NCBI GenBank assembly: GCA_019429225.1
Contig: JAHYJK010000006.1
Coordinates: 1-54,710 of the forward strand
Source of the DNA: Anaerolineaceae bacterium
GTDB lineage: Bacteria; Chloroflexota; Anaerolineae; Anaerolineales; Anaerolineaceae
DNA length: 54,710 bases
Reading direction: 5' to 3'
The notes under the pieces were generated by a model. That model had not been told where the DNA came from and ran no database searches. It saw nothing but the letters and a program-made list of their open reading frames with translations. A program made the translations under genes and the position numbers. Positions 8,794 through 16,926 of the stretch are shown piece by piece (within the stretch, counting starts at the first letter, position 1; every line of letters begins with the position of its first letter).

Positions 8794-9408
8794 ATGGGAA
8801 TAAATGGAATTGTTAAAGGGTTAGGAATTACATTAAAACATTTTATAGAAACCTATTGGGTTGATATTAAATACAAAGGCAAAAGATATGGAACGGAATC
8901 TGGAATTGAAGATCGCAAGTCCTTTGATACGAAAGGAATTTTTACTGTTCAATATCCGGAAGAGAAAATTAAGGTTCCAGAAGCATTTCGATATATACCT
9001 TTTCTTGTCTATGATGAAGGTGAGTTAGGTGAAAAAGAAATTCGATGTACTTCATGTGGTATCTGTGCAAAAGTGTGCCCTCCACAGTGTATATGGATAA
9101 CCCGGTCAGTAAATCCTGAAACGGGAAAACCGGTTCCTAAACCGGCAAAATTCTTTATTGATGTGGATATTTGCATGAATTGCGGTTTATGTGCTGAATT
9201 CTGTCCTTTTGAAGCTATACGCATGGACCATGATTACGAAATTGCGAATATTGACCGATTTGCTCATCACATTTATGATTTAGATAAATTACTGAAACCT
9301 GCATCATATTATGCTGAGATCCGACCAACTCAATTCAAAGAAGAGGAAGATGCCAGGAAGGAAAAGGAAGCCAAAAAAGCGGCAGCAAGAGCTGCTAAAC
9401 AAACATAA
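8794..9408 (+). CDS. nuoI: NADH-quinone oxidoreductase subunit I (2x[4Fe-4S])
   Basis: NuoI relays electrons through clusters N6a and N6b to NuoB. The two ferredoxin motifs are CTSCGICAKVCP and CMNCGLCAEFCP, separated by about 35 residues as in the family. The N-terminus (GLGITLKHFIETYW) is the usual helix lying on the membrane arm, which implies that a NuoH-type membrane partner exists elsewhere. The 204-residue protein ends in a Lys/Glu/Ala-rich tail. AGGAGGAAAAA precedes the ATG, nine bases after nuoCD. Confidence 0.93.
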   Translation: MGINGIVKGLGITLKHFIETYWVDIKYKGKRYGTESGIEDRKSFDTKGIFTVQYPEEKIKVPEAFRYIPFLVYDEGELGEKEIRCTSCGICAKVCPPQCIWITRSVNPETGKPVPKPAKFFIDVDICMNCGLCAEFCPFEAIRMDHDYEIANIDRFAHHIYDLDKLLKPASYYAEIRPTQFKEEEDARKEKEAKKAAARAAKQT

Positions 9409-9434
9409 AATGATCATAAAGGTAATTGAATATT

Positions 9435-9758
9435 ATGTACAATTCTGACACAGAAGTACTTTTTCCTGTAAGGGCAATACCCGGATTGAAAGGATTAAGA
9501 GGCCCTCAATGGGATCAATTGATTGATTTTGTATTAAATGACGCAAAAGATCAGGAAAAATTGGCGTTTGTTCTAATGATAGTGCGGTTGGTAGGCTGCG
9601 GTGGTTGTAATGCAGATTCTTTTAGGGCTATGAGAGGATGCACAAAATGCGCCCAACAATCTATTCGTAGATTCAGGGGTGATGATGGTGACTTACTTAA
9701 ATTATATGAGAAATCAAAAATAGAAGTAGAAAACAACAATAAAGGTAATATTTCTTAA
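9435..9758 (+). CDS. Small Cys-rich protein of unknown function in the nuo-mrp cluster
   Basis: A 107-residue protein whose centre holds VGCGGCNADSFRAMRGCTKC followed by a basic QQSIRRFRG. The four cysteines in two C-X2-C pairs could bind a metal or an Fe-S cluster. I do not recognise a named family. It sits between nuoI and the Fe-S carrier gene mrp, so a role in maturation or assembly of the oxidoreductase is plausible but only inferred. The start is ambiguous: ATG at 9435 has AAAGG 12 bases upstream, while an in-frame TTG at 9426 has it only three bases away. I prefer the ATG. Confidence 0.8.
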   Translation: MYNSDTEVLFPVRAIPGLKGLRGPQWDQLIDFVLNDAKDQEKLAFVLMIVRLVGCGGCNADSFRAMRGCTKCAQQSIRRFRGDDGDLLKLYEKSKIEVENNNKGNIS

Positions 9759-9776
9759 TTAATTGAAAGGTGACTA

Positions 9777-10859
9777 ATGACTGTAAACAACGTAACAAAT
9801 GAAGAAGTTCTTGCTGCGCTTTCAAAAGTACAAGAGCCAGAATTGCACAAAGATCTCGTATCACTAAATATGATCAAAGATTTATCCATTAATGGGTCAG
9901 AAGTAAAATTTACGATTGTTCTTACCACGCCTGCATGTCCTTTAAAAGGCAAAATTGAAAAAGAATCTAGAGACGCTGTCATGGCGATAGCTGGTGTTGA
10001 TAAAGTTGTTATTATGTTAGATTCAAATGTTCCATCAGATGGAAGAAATCGAGGAAATTTATCTGTGCAAGCTAAAAATGTTGTTGCAATTGCCTCAGGG
10101 AAAGGTGGGGTTGGTAAATCTACGGTAAGTGTCAATATTGCCGTTTCATTAGCAAAAGCCGGGGCACGTGTTGGACTATTAGATGCTGATATCTATGGCC
10201 CAAACATTCCAACAATGATGGGTGTTGATCACTTACCAGCTTTCAATGAAAATAAAATTATTCCCGCTGTTGCGTTTGGGGTCAAGTTAATGAGTATTGG
10301 TTTTCTGGTTAAACCTGGTCAACCACTGATCTGGCGTGGACCTATGTTACATTCTGCAATACGCCAATTCTTATCGGATGTTGCCTGGGGTGAAATGGAT
10401 TACCTCATCATTGATTTACCACCTGGAACGGGTGATGCCCAGTTAAGCCTCGCACAATCAATTCCGATTAGTGGTGGTGTGATTGTCACAACACCACAGG
10501 CTGTCTCTTTAGAAGATGCAAGTCGCGGATTATATATGTTTAAACAGCTTGACATTCCAATCCTTGGTGTGATTGAAAACATGAGTTTTCTTGAATTGCC
10601 TGACGGTCAGATCATGGAGATATTCGGTAGTGGAGGCGGAGAAGCATTAGCAAATGAAGCCCAAACAGAATTTTTTGGAAAAATCCCATTAGAAACTGAT
10701 GTGCGTGTAGGTGGAGATTCTGGTAAACCTATCGTGATTTCAGACCCAGATTCAAAAGCTGCTATAGCTCTGAAGAAAATGTCTGAACTAATAGCAGCAA
10801 AATTAAGTATGGCAGCTTTAAATACAAACCCAGTCATCCAATTAGAAATTGTTGAGTAA
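9777..10859 (+). CDS. Mrp/ApbC-family P-loop ATPase (Fe-S cluster carrier), lacking the usual CxxC
   Basis: Residues 1-90 form a MIP18 (DUF59) domain with VLTTPACPLKGKIE. The ParA/MinD-like ATPase follows, with the deviant Walker A SGKGGVGKSTVS (108-117), LLDADIYGPNIP, and IIDLPPGTGDAQLS. Mrp/ApbC proteins bind and deliver [4Fe-4S] clusters, usually on a C-terminal C-X2-C just after the ENMS segment. Here that stretch reads ENMSFLELPDGQIMEIFG (267-284) and contains no cysteine. ATPase function is expected, but canonical cluster bridging is questionable. The gene follows nuoI and a Cys-rich protein, so it probably serves Fe-S maturation of the oxidoreductase. ATGs are spaced by 18 and 3 bases from its neighbours. 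Confidence 0.9.
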   Translation: MTVNNVTNEEVLAALSKVQEPELHKDLVSLNMIKDLSINGSEVKFTIVLTTPACPLKGKIEKESRDAVMAIAGVDKVVIMLDSNVPSDGRNRGNLSVQAKNVVAIASGKGGVGKSTVSVNIAVSLAKAGARVGLLDADIYGPNIPTMMGVDHLPAFNENKIIPAVAFGVKLMSIGFLVKPGQPLIWRGPMLHSAIRQFLSDVAWGEMDYLIIDLPPGTGDAQLSLAQSIPISGGVIVTTPQAVSLEDASRGLYMFKQLDIPILGVIENMSFLELPDGQIMEIFGSGGGEALANEAQTEFFGKIPLETDVRVGGDSGKPIVISDPDSKAAIALKKMSELIAAKLSMAALNTNPVIQLEIVE

Positions 10860-10862
10860 TAA

Positions 10863-11903
10863 ATGGAAAATAAACCCCTACATAATGTTGTTTCAGTCAG
10901 GTTTTCCAAGGTTGGAAAACTATATCATTTTGAAGCTGATGCAGAAATGAGCCTTTCTTTTGGCGACCATGTTGTTGTAGAAACTGCGCGTGGTTGGCAA
11001 TTAGGTGAAGTTGCTCAAATAATTGGCGATGTTTCTACTCCTGGCGAAGGTTCTTGGAAAAAAATTGATAGAAAAGCAACGGAAGAAGATTTCCAGCAAA
11101 GAAAAATCAATGAAGAGAAAGAAGCTGAATTATTAGATTTTTCAAGAAATGAAATCAAAGCGCAAAAACTTGATGGCGTCAAAATTGTTTCGGTTGAATT
11201 TAGTCTGGATGGATCAAGAACATCGGTTTTATACAGTTATGAGGGGGATAACAAAGTTGAATTAAAAAATCTGAAACAAGAAATTAATAAATTTGTTCAA
11301 CAATCACAAGTTGAATTGCGACAAATCGGTCCCAGGGATGTGGCCAAAATATTTGGCGGGATGGGTGCATGTGGTTTGCCAACAAGATGTTGTTCGAAAT
11401 TCCTGACAGATTTTAGTTCGATATCCATAAGGATGGCAAAAGAACAGGGCATTTCATTGACACCAACGGAAATTACCGGTATGTGTGGCCGATTAAGATG
11501 TTGTTTGATTTATGAATACGAAATGTATGCCGAGAATAGAAAACAGTTACCAAAAAGGAACAAACGGGTAATTACACCAGTCGGAGAAGGTAAGGTTTTT
11601 GATGTCCTACCGCTCAAAATGGCCGTGATTGTTGATATTCCAGAGATCGGTAGAAAAGAATTTTTCAACTCAGATATTCAATTGGTTGATGGTTCTTCTC
11701 ATCAACAAATCCAATCAAAAATTAAATTAGAAGAAAAAGATGTGGTCGTTGAAGTTGATGAGAGTGACTCTATCAATAAAAATTCCGATAGTGAGACCAA
11801 GGAAAGAAATCAGAGTAAAAATCAACAAGGTGGTAAAGGAAGAAGACCTCGCTGGAGAAAACGCCGGCCTTCAAATCAGAATAAAAGCAATGACAGAAAA
11901 TAA
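10863..11903 (+). CDS. PSP1-domain protein, RicT/YaaT-like
   Basis: The PSP1 C-terminal domain is recognisable from VVSVRFSKVGKLYHFEA at the start, FGDHVVVETARGWQLGEVA, RQIGPRDVAKIFGGMGACG, the cysteines in GLPTRCCSKF, and MCGRLRCCLIYEYEMY. In Bacillus the RicT subunit works with RicA and RicF as an Fe-S-containing complex that affects RNase Y cleavage. No ricA or ricF is in the window. The last 50 residues are highly charged, ending in a basic tail (RRPRWRKRRPSNQNK) likely to be disordered and possibly RNA-binding. It begins three bases after mrp and overlaps the next gene by 14 bases. Confidence 0.9.
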   Translation: MENKPLHNVVSVRFSKVGKLYHFEADAEMSLSFGDHVVVETARGWQLGEVAQIIGDVSTPGEGSWKKIDRKATEEDFQQRKINEEKEAELLDFSRNEIKAQKLDGVKIVSVEFSLDGSRTSVLYSYEGDNKVELKNLKQEINKFVQQSQVELRQIGPRDVAKIFGGMGACGLPTRCCSKFLTDFSSISIRMAKEQGISLTPTEITGMCGRLRCCLIYEYEMYAENRKQLPKRNKRVITPVGEGKVFDVLPLKMAVIVDIPEIGRKEFFNSDIQLVDGSSHQQIQSKIKLEEKDVVVEVDESDSINKNSDSETKERNQSKNQQGGKGRRPRWRKRRPSNQNKSNDRK

Positions 11904-13092
11904 TTTAGTCCAATTAGCCAAAGAAAATTTTAATTATTCGGTTAGTTTTAGAAGGGATTTTCACCAACATCCTGAGTTGGGCTTCCAGGAAATTAGAACC
12001 TCGGAAATAATCACCAAAGAATTAATGAATCTTGGTTTTGCAGTAAGAAAATACATTGGAAAAACTGGAGTGCTTGGTGTCCTTAAAGGCACTTCGGTTG
12101 GACCAACGCTACTATTGAGATTCGACATGGATGCATTACCTATCCGTGAAACCAACACAACCACTTATGTTTCAAAAAATGAGGGGATTATGCATGCCTG
12201 TGGTCATGATGGACATATGGCAATTGGGCTTACAATCGCAAAAATCCTTAGTTTATATAGAGACCAAATTACCGGAACTGTAAAAATTATTTTTCAACCT
12301 GCTGAAGAGGGACTTGGTGGTGCTCTTGCGACGATCGAAGATGGTGTTTTAGAAAATCCTCGGCCTGATTATTGTTTGGGGTTGCATATATGGAATGAAA
12401 AACCGCTAGGTTGGTTTGGAATTAATTCTGGCGCAATGATGGCTGGTGCTGATACTTTTGAAATCATCGTGAATGGTAAAGGTGGACATGGTGGCTTACC
12501 ACATAAAGCAATAGATCCGATCATTTGTGCAGCTCATATCATTACAACCATACAGACGATTGTGAGCAGGAATATTTCTCCTCTCGACAATGCTGTTGTC
12601 AGTTTTGGCAGCATAAAAGGTGGTTCAACATTTAATGTAATTCCTGATTCCGTATACCTTTCGGGAACAATTCGTACCTTTGATCCACAAATCAGGATGG
12701 AAGTAATTCAAAATCTGGAAAGAATTTCCAAATCGGTGGGTGAAGGTATGGGGTGTACAGTTGAATTTACTTTGGATGAGGTGACACCTGCTGTTGTAAA
12801 TAATTCAAAAATTGCAGCTGATTTACAAAAAGTGATTCGTAAAGTTTTTCCTGATTTTTCGATTGATATGGATCTTAAAACAATGGGCTCAGAAGATTTC
12901 TCTTTGTTCCTGAATGAGGTCCCTGGTTGTTTTTATTTTGTTGGATCGGCAAATCCAGATAAGAACCTGATTTACGGGCATCATCATCCAAAGTTTGATT
13001 TTGATGAAGGTGTTCTACCAATAGCAGTTGCAAGTTTGCTGGGTATGATTGAAGAATTAGGTTGCTTATCCATTCGATCATTGAATTCATAA
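11890..13092 (+). CDS. M20D-family amidohydrolase (N-acyl-amino-acid/hippurate hydrolase type)
   Basis: M20 metallopeptidase-like enzymes hydrolyse N-acyl amino acids using a binuclear metal site. Visible residues are FRRDFHQHPELGFQE, DMDALPIRE, MHACGHDGHMA, FQPAEEGLGGA, HIWNEKPLG, the dimerisation-domain GGHGGLPHKAIDPI, and MGSEDFSLF with a late GHHHPKFDFDE metal ligand. The 400-residue length is standard. I chose the ATG at 11890, which overlaps the end of the PSP1 gene by 14 bases; the open frame further upstream lies inside that gene. The exact substrate cannot be told from sequence. Confidence 0.93.
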   Translation: MTENNLVQLAKENFNYSVSFRRDFHQHPELGFQEIRTSEIITKELMNLGFAVRKYIGKTGVLGVLKGTSVGPTLLLRFDMDALPIRETNTTTYVSKNEGIMHACGHDGHMAIGLTIAKILSLYRDQITGTVKIIFQPAEEGLGGALATIEDGVLENPRPDYCLGLHIWNEKPLGWFGINSGAMMAGADTFEIIVNGKGGHGGLPHKAIDPIICAAHIITTIQTIVSRNISPLDNAVVSFGSIKGGSTFNVIPDSVYLSGTIRTFDPQIRMEVIQNLERISKSVGEGMGCTVEFTLDEVTPAVVNNSKIAADLQKVIRKVFPDFSIDMDLKTMGSEDFSLFLNEVPGCFYFVGSANPDKNLIYGHHHPKFDFDEGVLPIAVASLLGMIEELGCLSIRSLNS

Positions 13093-13142
13093 ATCACATA
13101 AAATCCGGATAAATTGTATAAGGATAGCATTACATAGTTCTC

Positions 13143-13172
13143 TTGACTGCCTGGTTGCCAAGATGCTATACT
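13143..13172 (+). promoter_or_regulatory. Candidate sigma70 promoter for the GntR-KOR operon
   Basis: TTGACT (13143-13148) and TATACT (13167-13172) are separated by 18 bases. About 22 bases downstream is the palindrome GATTAATC (13195-13202), flanked by TAATC and GATTA; such a site in the initial transcribed region could be an operator for the regulator that follows, which is inference. Confidence 0.55.
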
Positions 13173-13226
13173 GACAATTAAGTATTAATCATCCGATTAA
13201 TCAGATTATTTGTTTTTCGGCTATTT

Positions 13227-13928
13227 ATGATGATATTTTCAAATTCAAACAACCATTTATCGGAATTTCTCAGGTACATAGCCGAAAAATCTTTATTGGG
13301 GGAAGTAAGGATCCCCGCATTGACTGTGCTCAGTAAAGAGTTGCAGGTTAGTGTTGCCAGTTTAAGAGAACAATTAGAGGTGGCTAGAGTTTTAGGTTTT
13401 GTTGAGGTGAAACCAAAAACAGGAATTCGCTGGCTGCCTTACAACTTTACTCCATCCCTTTTATTATCTGTGTCGTATGCATTATCCATTTCTCCTGATT
13501 TTTTTGAACAATTCAGGGATATGCGGAACCATTTAGAGGGAGCTTATTTTCTTGAATCAGTTGCTAAATTATCAAAAAATGATATCGATCAATTAAAAAA
13601 TATTGTTTTAAGAGCTGAAGAAAAAATAATTTCCAGCCCCCCTAAATTACCACATGCAGAGCATCGCGAATTTCATGCAAGAATCTTCTCAAGAATACAG
13701 AATAATTTCGTCAAATCAATTTTTTCGGTGTACTGGGATATTTACGAATATCAAGGCTATGCAATTATCAATGATCTGGATTACTTGAAAAGAGTCTGGC
13801 ATTTTCATCGACTCGTTTATGAGGGAATTCAATACGGGAATATTCATCAAGCATTGGAAGCATTTCTTGAACATAAAAACTTAATGATAAAAAATATTAA
13901 ATCTGTACCTTCGCAAACTTTCGAATAA
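13227..13928 (+). CDS. GntR-family regulator, FadR/FCD type
   Basis: The N-terminal winged helix (residues about 10-70) contains VLSKELQVSVASLREQLEVA and GFVEVKPKTGIRWLP, the GntR recognition helix and wing. The C-terminal helical part matches an FCD domain with metal-ligand-like positions: FRDMRNHLEGAYF, HREFHARI and WHFHRLVYEGI, followed by AFLEHKNLMI. FCD regulators sense small carboxylates. The gene is 25 bases upstream of the 2-oxoacid:ferredoxin oxidoreductase genes on the same strand, so it probably controls them in response to a 2-oxoacid or related acid. Two consecutive ATGs are possible starts. Confidence 0.85.
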   Translation: MMIFSNSNNHLSEFLRYIAEKSLLGEVRIPALTVLSKELQVSVASLREQLEVARVLGFVEVKPKTGIRWLPYNFTPSLLLSVSYALSISPDFFEQFRDMRNHLEGAYFLESVAKLSKNDIDQLKNIVLRAEEKIISSPPKLPHAEHREFHARIFSRIQNNFVKSIFSVYWDIYEYQGYAIINDLDYLKRVWHFHRLVYEGIQYGNIHQALEAFLEHKNLMIKNIKSVPSQTFE

Positions 13929-13953
13929 ATAGATTCTTTAATAAGGAGAGGAA

Positions 13954-15795
13954 ATGGCTAAAAATAATCCTACTAAAGAGGTTGAAATCATAAAAAACAA
14001 TAAAATAATCAATGATTTTTGCATAACTTTCAGTACAGTCAATGGATCTGGAAGCGCAACCGCTAACACAACTTTAATGCGTACCTTTTTTAAAATGGGG
14101 ATTCCAGTATCTGGAAAGAACATTTTCCCTTCGAATATTCAAGGATTACCAACCTGGTATACACTGAGATTGAGTAAACATGGTTATTTGGCTCGAGTTC
14201 AGGAAGATGATATTGTAATTGCGATGAACCCCTCAACAATCAATAAAGAGATTGATTACATTGTTCCTGGAGGAGCGCTTTTCTATCCGGATGATATCAA
14301 AATAGCCAATACCAGAGGTGACATTGTTTACTATCCCATACCTATTCGAAAAATTATCAAAGAATCTGAAGTTACCCCCAGTCTAAAAGATTATATATCT
14401 AACATGGTATATGTAGGTATACTGGCTCAAATGCTTGGGATTCCACTTGTGATTATCCAGGAAGCATTAAGTTTCCATTTTAAGAACAAAGAAAAACCCG
14501 TAAATCTTAATATGGATGTTATTGGAAAATCTGCAGAGTGGGCTAAGGAAAATCTAACCAAATCAGATCCATATTTTGTTGAACCCATGCAAGGCAACGA
14601 TGATTGGATCATGTCTGATGGAAATACAGCTGGTGCGTTAGGCTCAATATTTGGCGGAGTTCAATTTACAGCGTGGTATCCAATCACACCTGCTTCCTCG
14701 TTAGCCGAATCATTGCATGAATACATTCCTGAATTGAGAACTGACCCTGTTACAGGGAAGGAAACATCGGTAATTGTTCAGGCGGAAGATGAGTTAGCAG
14801 CGATTGGTATGGCAATTGGGGCTGGGTGGGGTGGTTTACGGTCGATGACCTCCACGTCAGGTCCTGGGTTGAGTTTGATGACAGAATTTATTGGACTTGC
14901 ATATTATGCTGAGATACCTGTTGTTATCTGGAATGTCCAGAGAGTTGGACCCAGTACCGGATTGCCAACCAGGACGGCCCAAGGGGATATTACATTTGTA
15001 AAATTCATGGGTCATGGAGATACAGATAATATTATGCTTTTTCCAGGTTCTGTAAATGAATGCTTTGAATTTGGGTGGAAAGCTTTTGACATTGCTGAAA
15101 GATTACAAACACCTGTTGTCGTCATGTCGGATCTGGATTTGGGCATGAATGAATGGATGACACCAAAGTTTAATTATCCTGATCAACCGATTGACCGCGG
15201 AAAAATATTATGGGAAGAAGATTTACAAAAAATGCTGGATAAATACCAGAATGAATTTGGTCGCTATAAAGATCTGGACGGGGATGGTATCCCTTACCGA
15301 ACGCTGGTTGGCAATATGCATCCCAAAGCTGCATATTTTACACGTGGTACTGGACATGATGAATATGCAAGTTACACAGAAGATCCAGAAATTTGGGAAG
15401 AGAGCTTATCCCGGATAAAAAGAAAATTTGAAAATGGGAAACAATATCTTCCAAAACCAATGATTAAATCGAATGATTCTAAAAGTGGCATTATCTGTGT
15501 TGGATCGGCAGCATTTCCAGTTGAGGAAGCTATTGATATGCTTTCGAAAGACCATTTGTATTTTGATTACATGAGAATTAAAAGTATTCCTTTTCATCAA
15601 GAGGTCATCGATTTCCTTCACATACATGACAGAATTTACATTGTAGAGCTTAATCGTGATGGCCAATTAGCTCAATTATTAACCTTAGCGGCTCCGGTAG
15701 AATCTATAAAATTCAGAAATGTAACGAAAGTTGATGGACTACCTTTAACGGCCAAATGGATTGCAAATGAGATCCGCAAAGACGAGGAGAAATAA
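13954..15795 (+). CDS. 2-oxoacid:ferredoxin oxidoreductase, fused gamma/alpha subunit (KorA-like)
   Basis: The enzyme oxidatively decarboxylates a 2-oxoacid to acyl-CoA and reduces ferredoxin. Residues about 20-200 are the gamma (catalytic) domain (VNGSGSATANTTLMRTFF, IVPGGALFYPDD). From about residue 215 the alpha domain follows, with TAWYPITPASSLAES, VQAEDELAAIGMAIGAGWG and TSTSGPGLSLMTEF, and GPSTGLPTRTAQGD. Gamma-alpha fusion of about 610 residues is typical of the 2-oxoglutarate/2-oxoacid group. AAGGAGAGGA precedes the ATG. It overlaps the beta-subunit gene by one base. The likely substrate is 2-oxoglutarate, but pyruvate or branched 2-oxoacids cannot be excluded. Confidence 0.93.
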   Translation: MAKNNPTKEVEIIKNNKIINDFCITFSTVNGSGSATANTTLMRTFFKMGIPVSGKNIFPSNIQGLPTWYTLRLSKHGYLARVQEDDIVIAMNPSTINKEIDYIVPGGALFYPDDIKIANTRGDIVYYPIPIRKIIKESEVTPSLKDYISNMVYVGILAQMLGIPLVIIQEALSFHFKNKEKPVNLNMDVIGKSAEWAKENLTKSDPYFVEPMQGNDDWIMSDGNTAGALGSIFGGVQFTAWYPITPASSLAESLHEYIPELRTDPVTGKETSVIVQAEDELAAIGMAIGAGWGGLRSMTSTSGPGLSLMTEFIGLAYYAEIPVVIWNVQRVGPSTGLPTRTAQGDITFVKFMGHGDTDNIMLFPGSVNECFEFGWKAFDIAERLQTPVVVMSDLDLGMNEWMTPKFNYPDQPIDRGKILWEEDLQKMLDKYQNEFGRYKDLDGDGIPYRTLVGNMHPKAAYFTRGTGHDEYASYTEDPEIWEESLSRIKRKFENGKQYLPKPMIKSNDSKSGIICVGSAAFPVEEAIDMLSKDHLYFDYMRIKSIPFHQEVIDFLHIHDRIYIVELNRDGQLAQLLTLAAPVESIKFRNVTKVDGLPLTAKWIANEIRKDEEK

Positions 15796-16847
15796 TGATG
15801 GTTAACTCTGAAATTAAAACAGGTAACGAAAATTCAGCTGGTTTGACCCGTGCTGATTATCGTGGAAGACCAAGTACACTTTGTCAAGGCTGTGGTCACA
15901 ATTCAATTTCCAGTCAGATTGTGGCTGCTTGTTATGAGTTAGGTCTTGTTCCAGAAAAAATTGCCAAGTTCAGTGGGATAGGATGTTCCAGTAAAAGTCC
16001 TACATATTTTCTCAGCCGATCGTTCGGATTTAATGGGTTACATGGAAGAATGCCTTCTGTCGCATTAGGTGGCTTATTCGCTGATATCACAGTCAAAGGA
16101 TTAGGGGTAAGTGGTGATGGGGATACAGCGTCAATTGGCATGGGTCAATTCAAACATTTAGCACGCCGCAATATGCCTATGGTGTATATTGTTGAAAATA
16201 ATGGTGTTTATGGACTAACCAAAGGACAATTTTCTGCAACTGCTGAAGAAGGTCTGTTGTTGAAACGACAGGGAATAAATACATATTTGCCAGTTGATAT
16301 CTGTATGGAAGCATTGGTCACGAATGCATCATTTGTGGCCCGTGGTTTTGCTGGTGATCCCAAACAATTAAAAAATCTTTTGAAAGCGGCTCTTAGTCAT
16401 GATGGATTGGCGATCTTAGACATTATCAGTCCATGTGTTACTTTTCATAATAAAGAAAATTCTTATCACTCCTATTTATGGGGAAAAGAACATGAAATTC
16501 AACTTCATGACATAGAATTTGTGCAAGCCAGAGATGAAATTACGATAGAAGATTTCGAACCTGGTTCATCAAAAGAAGTTTCTTTACATGATGGCACTGT
16601 GGTTCTCATGAAGAAATTAGACAAGGATTATGACCCTACTAACCGCTATGAAGCACTGAGGATATTAGAGGAAGCTGAAAGAGAAAATACATTGATTACA
16701 GGGCTCTTATTTGTCGATCCTAACGCTAAAACATTGTTTGATCGATACTGTTTGCCTGATGAGCCTTTAAATCGTTTAGAACCCAGCAAATTACGTCCTT
16801 CAGCTGATGCCTTGAATAAACTTAATCAATCGTTATTTATGAAATAA
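15795..16847 (+). CDS. 2-oxoacid:ferredoxin oxidoreductase, beta subunit (KorB-like)
   Basis: The beta subunit binds thiamine diphosphate and the catalytic [4Fe-4S] cluster. Seen are LCQGCGHNSISSQIV, FSGIGCSSKSPTYF with FNGLHGRMPSVALG, the ThDP motif GVSGDGDTASIGMGQF and VENNGVYGLTKGQFSATA, and a further Cys in IISPCVTFHNKENS. The HGRMPS segment is typical of 2-oxoglutarate-type enzymes. The first ATG (15795) overlaps the preceding TAA in ATGATG; the second ATG at 15798 is equally possible. The ferredoxin partner is not in this window. Confidence 0.94.
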   Translation: MMVNSEIKTGNENSAGLTRADYRGRPSTLCQGCGHNSISSQIVAACYELGLVPEKIAKFSGIGCSSKSPTYFLSRSFGFNGLHGRMPSVALGGLFADITVKGLGVSGDGDTASIGMGQFKHLARRNMPMVYIVENNGVYGLTKGQFSATAEEGLLLKRQGINTYLPVDICMEALVTNASFVARGFAGDPKQLKNLLKAALSHDGLAILDIISPCVTFHNKENSYHSYLWGKEHEIQLHDIEFVQARDEITIEDFEPGSSKEVSLHDGTVVLMKKLDKDYDPTNRYEALRILEEAERENTLITGLLFVDPNAKTLFDRYCLPDEPLNRLEPSKLRPSADALNKLNQSLFMK

Positions 16848-16867
16848 CATTCTTGGAATAAATTTAC

Positions 16868-16926
16868 AATCATCCAATAACTGAAGATTTCAGGAGATGG
16901 AATCTGAAATAATTGGATGATTTTTA
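16868..16926 (+). terminator. Terminator after the KOR operon
   Basis: AATCATCCAAT (16868-16878) pairs with ATTGGATGATT (16912-16922), with an inner ATTTCAG/CTGAAAT stem (16887-16893 with 16904-16910), and a TTTTTATTT tail. The right part encodes the last residues of the convergent sulfurtransferase gene. Confidence 0.65.
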
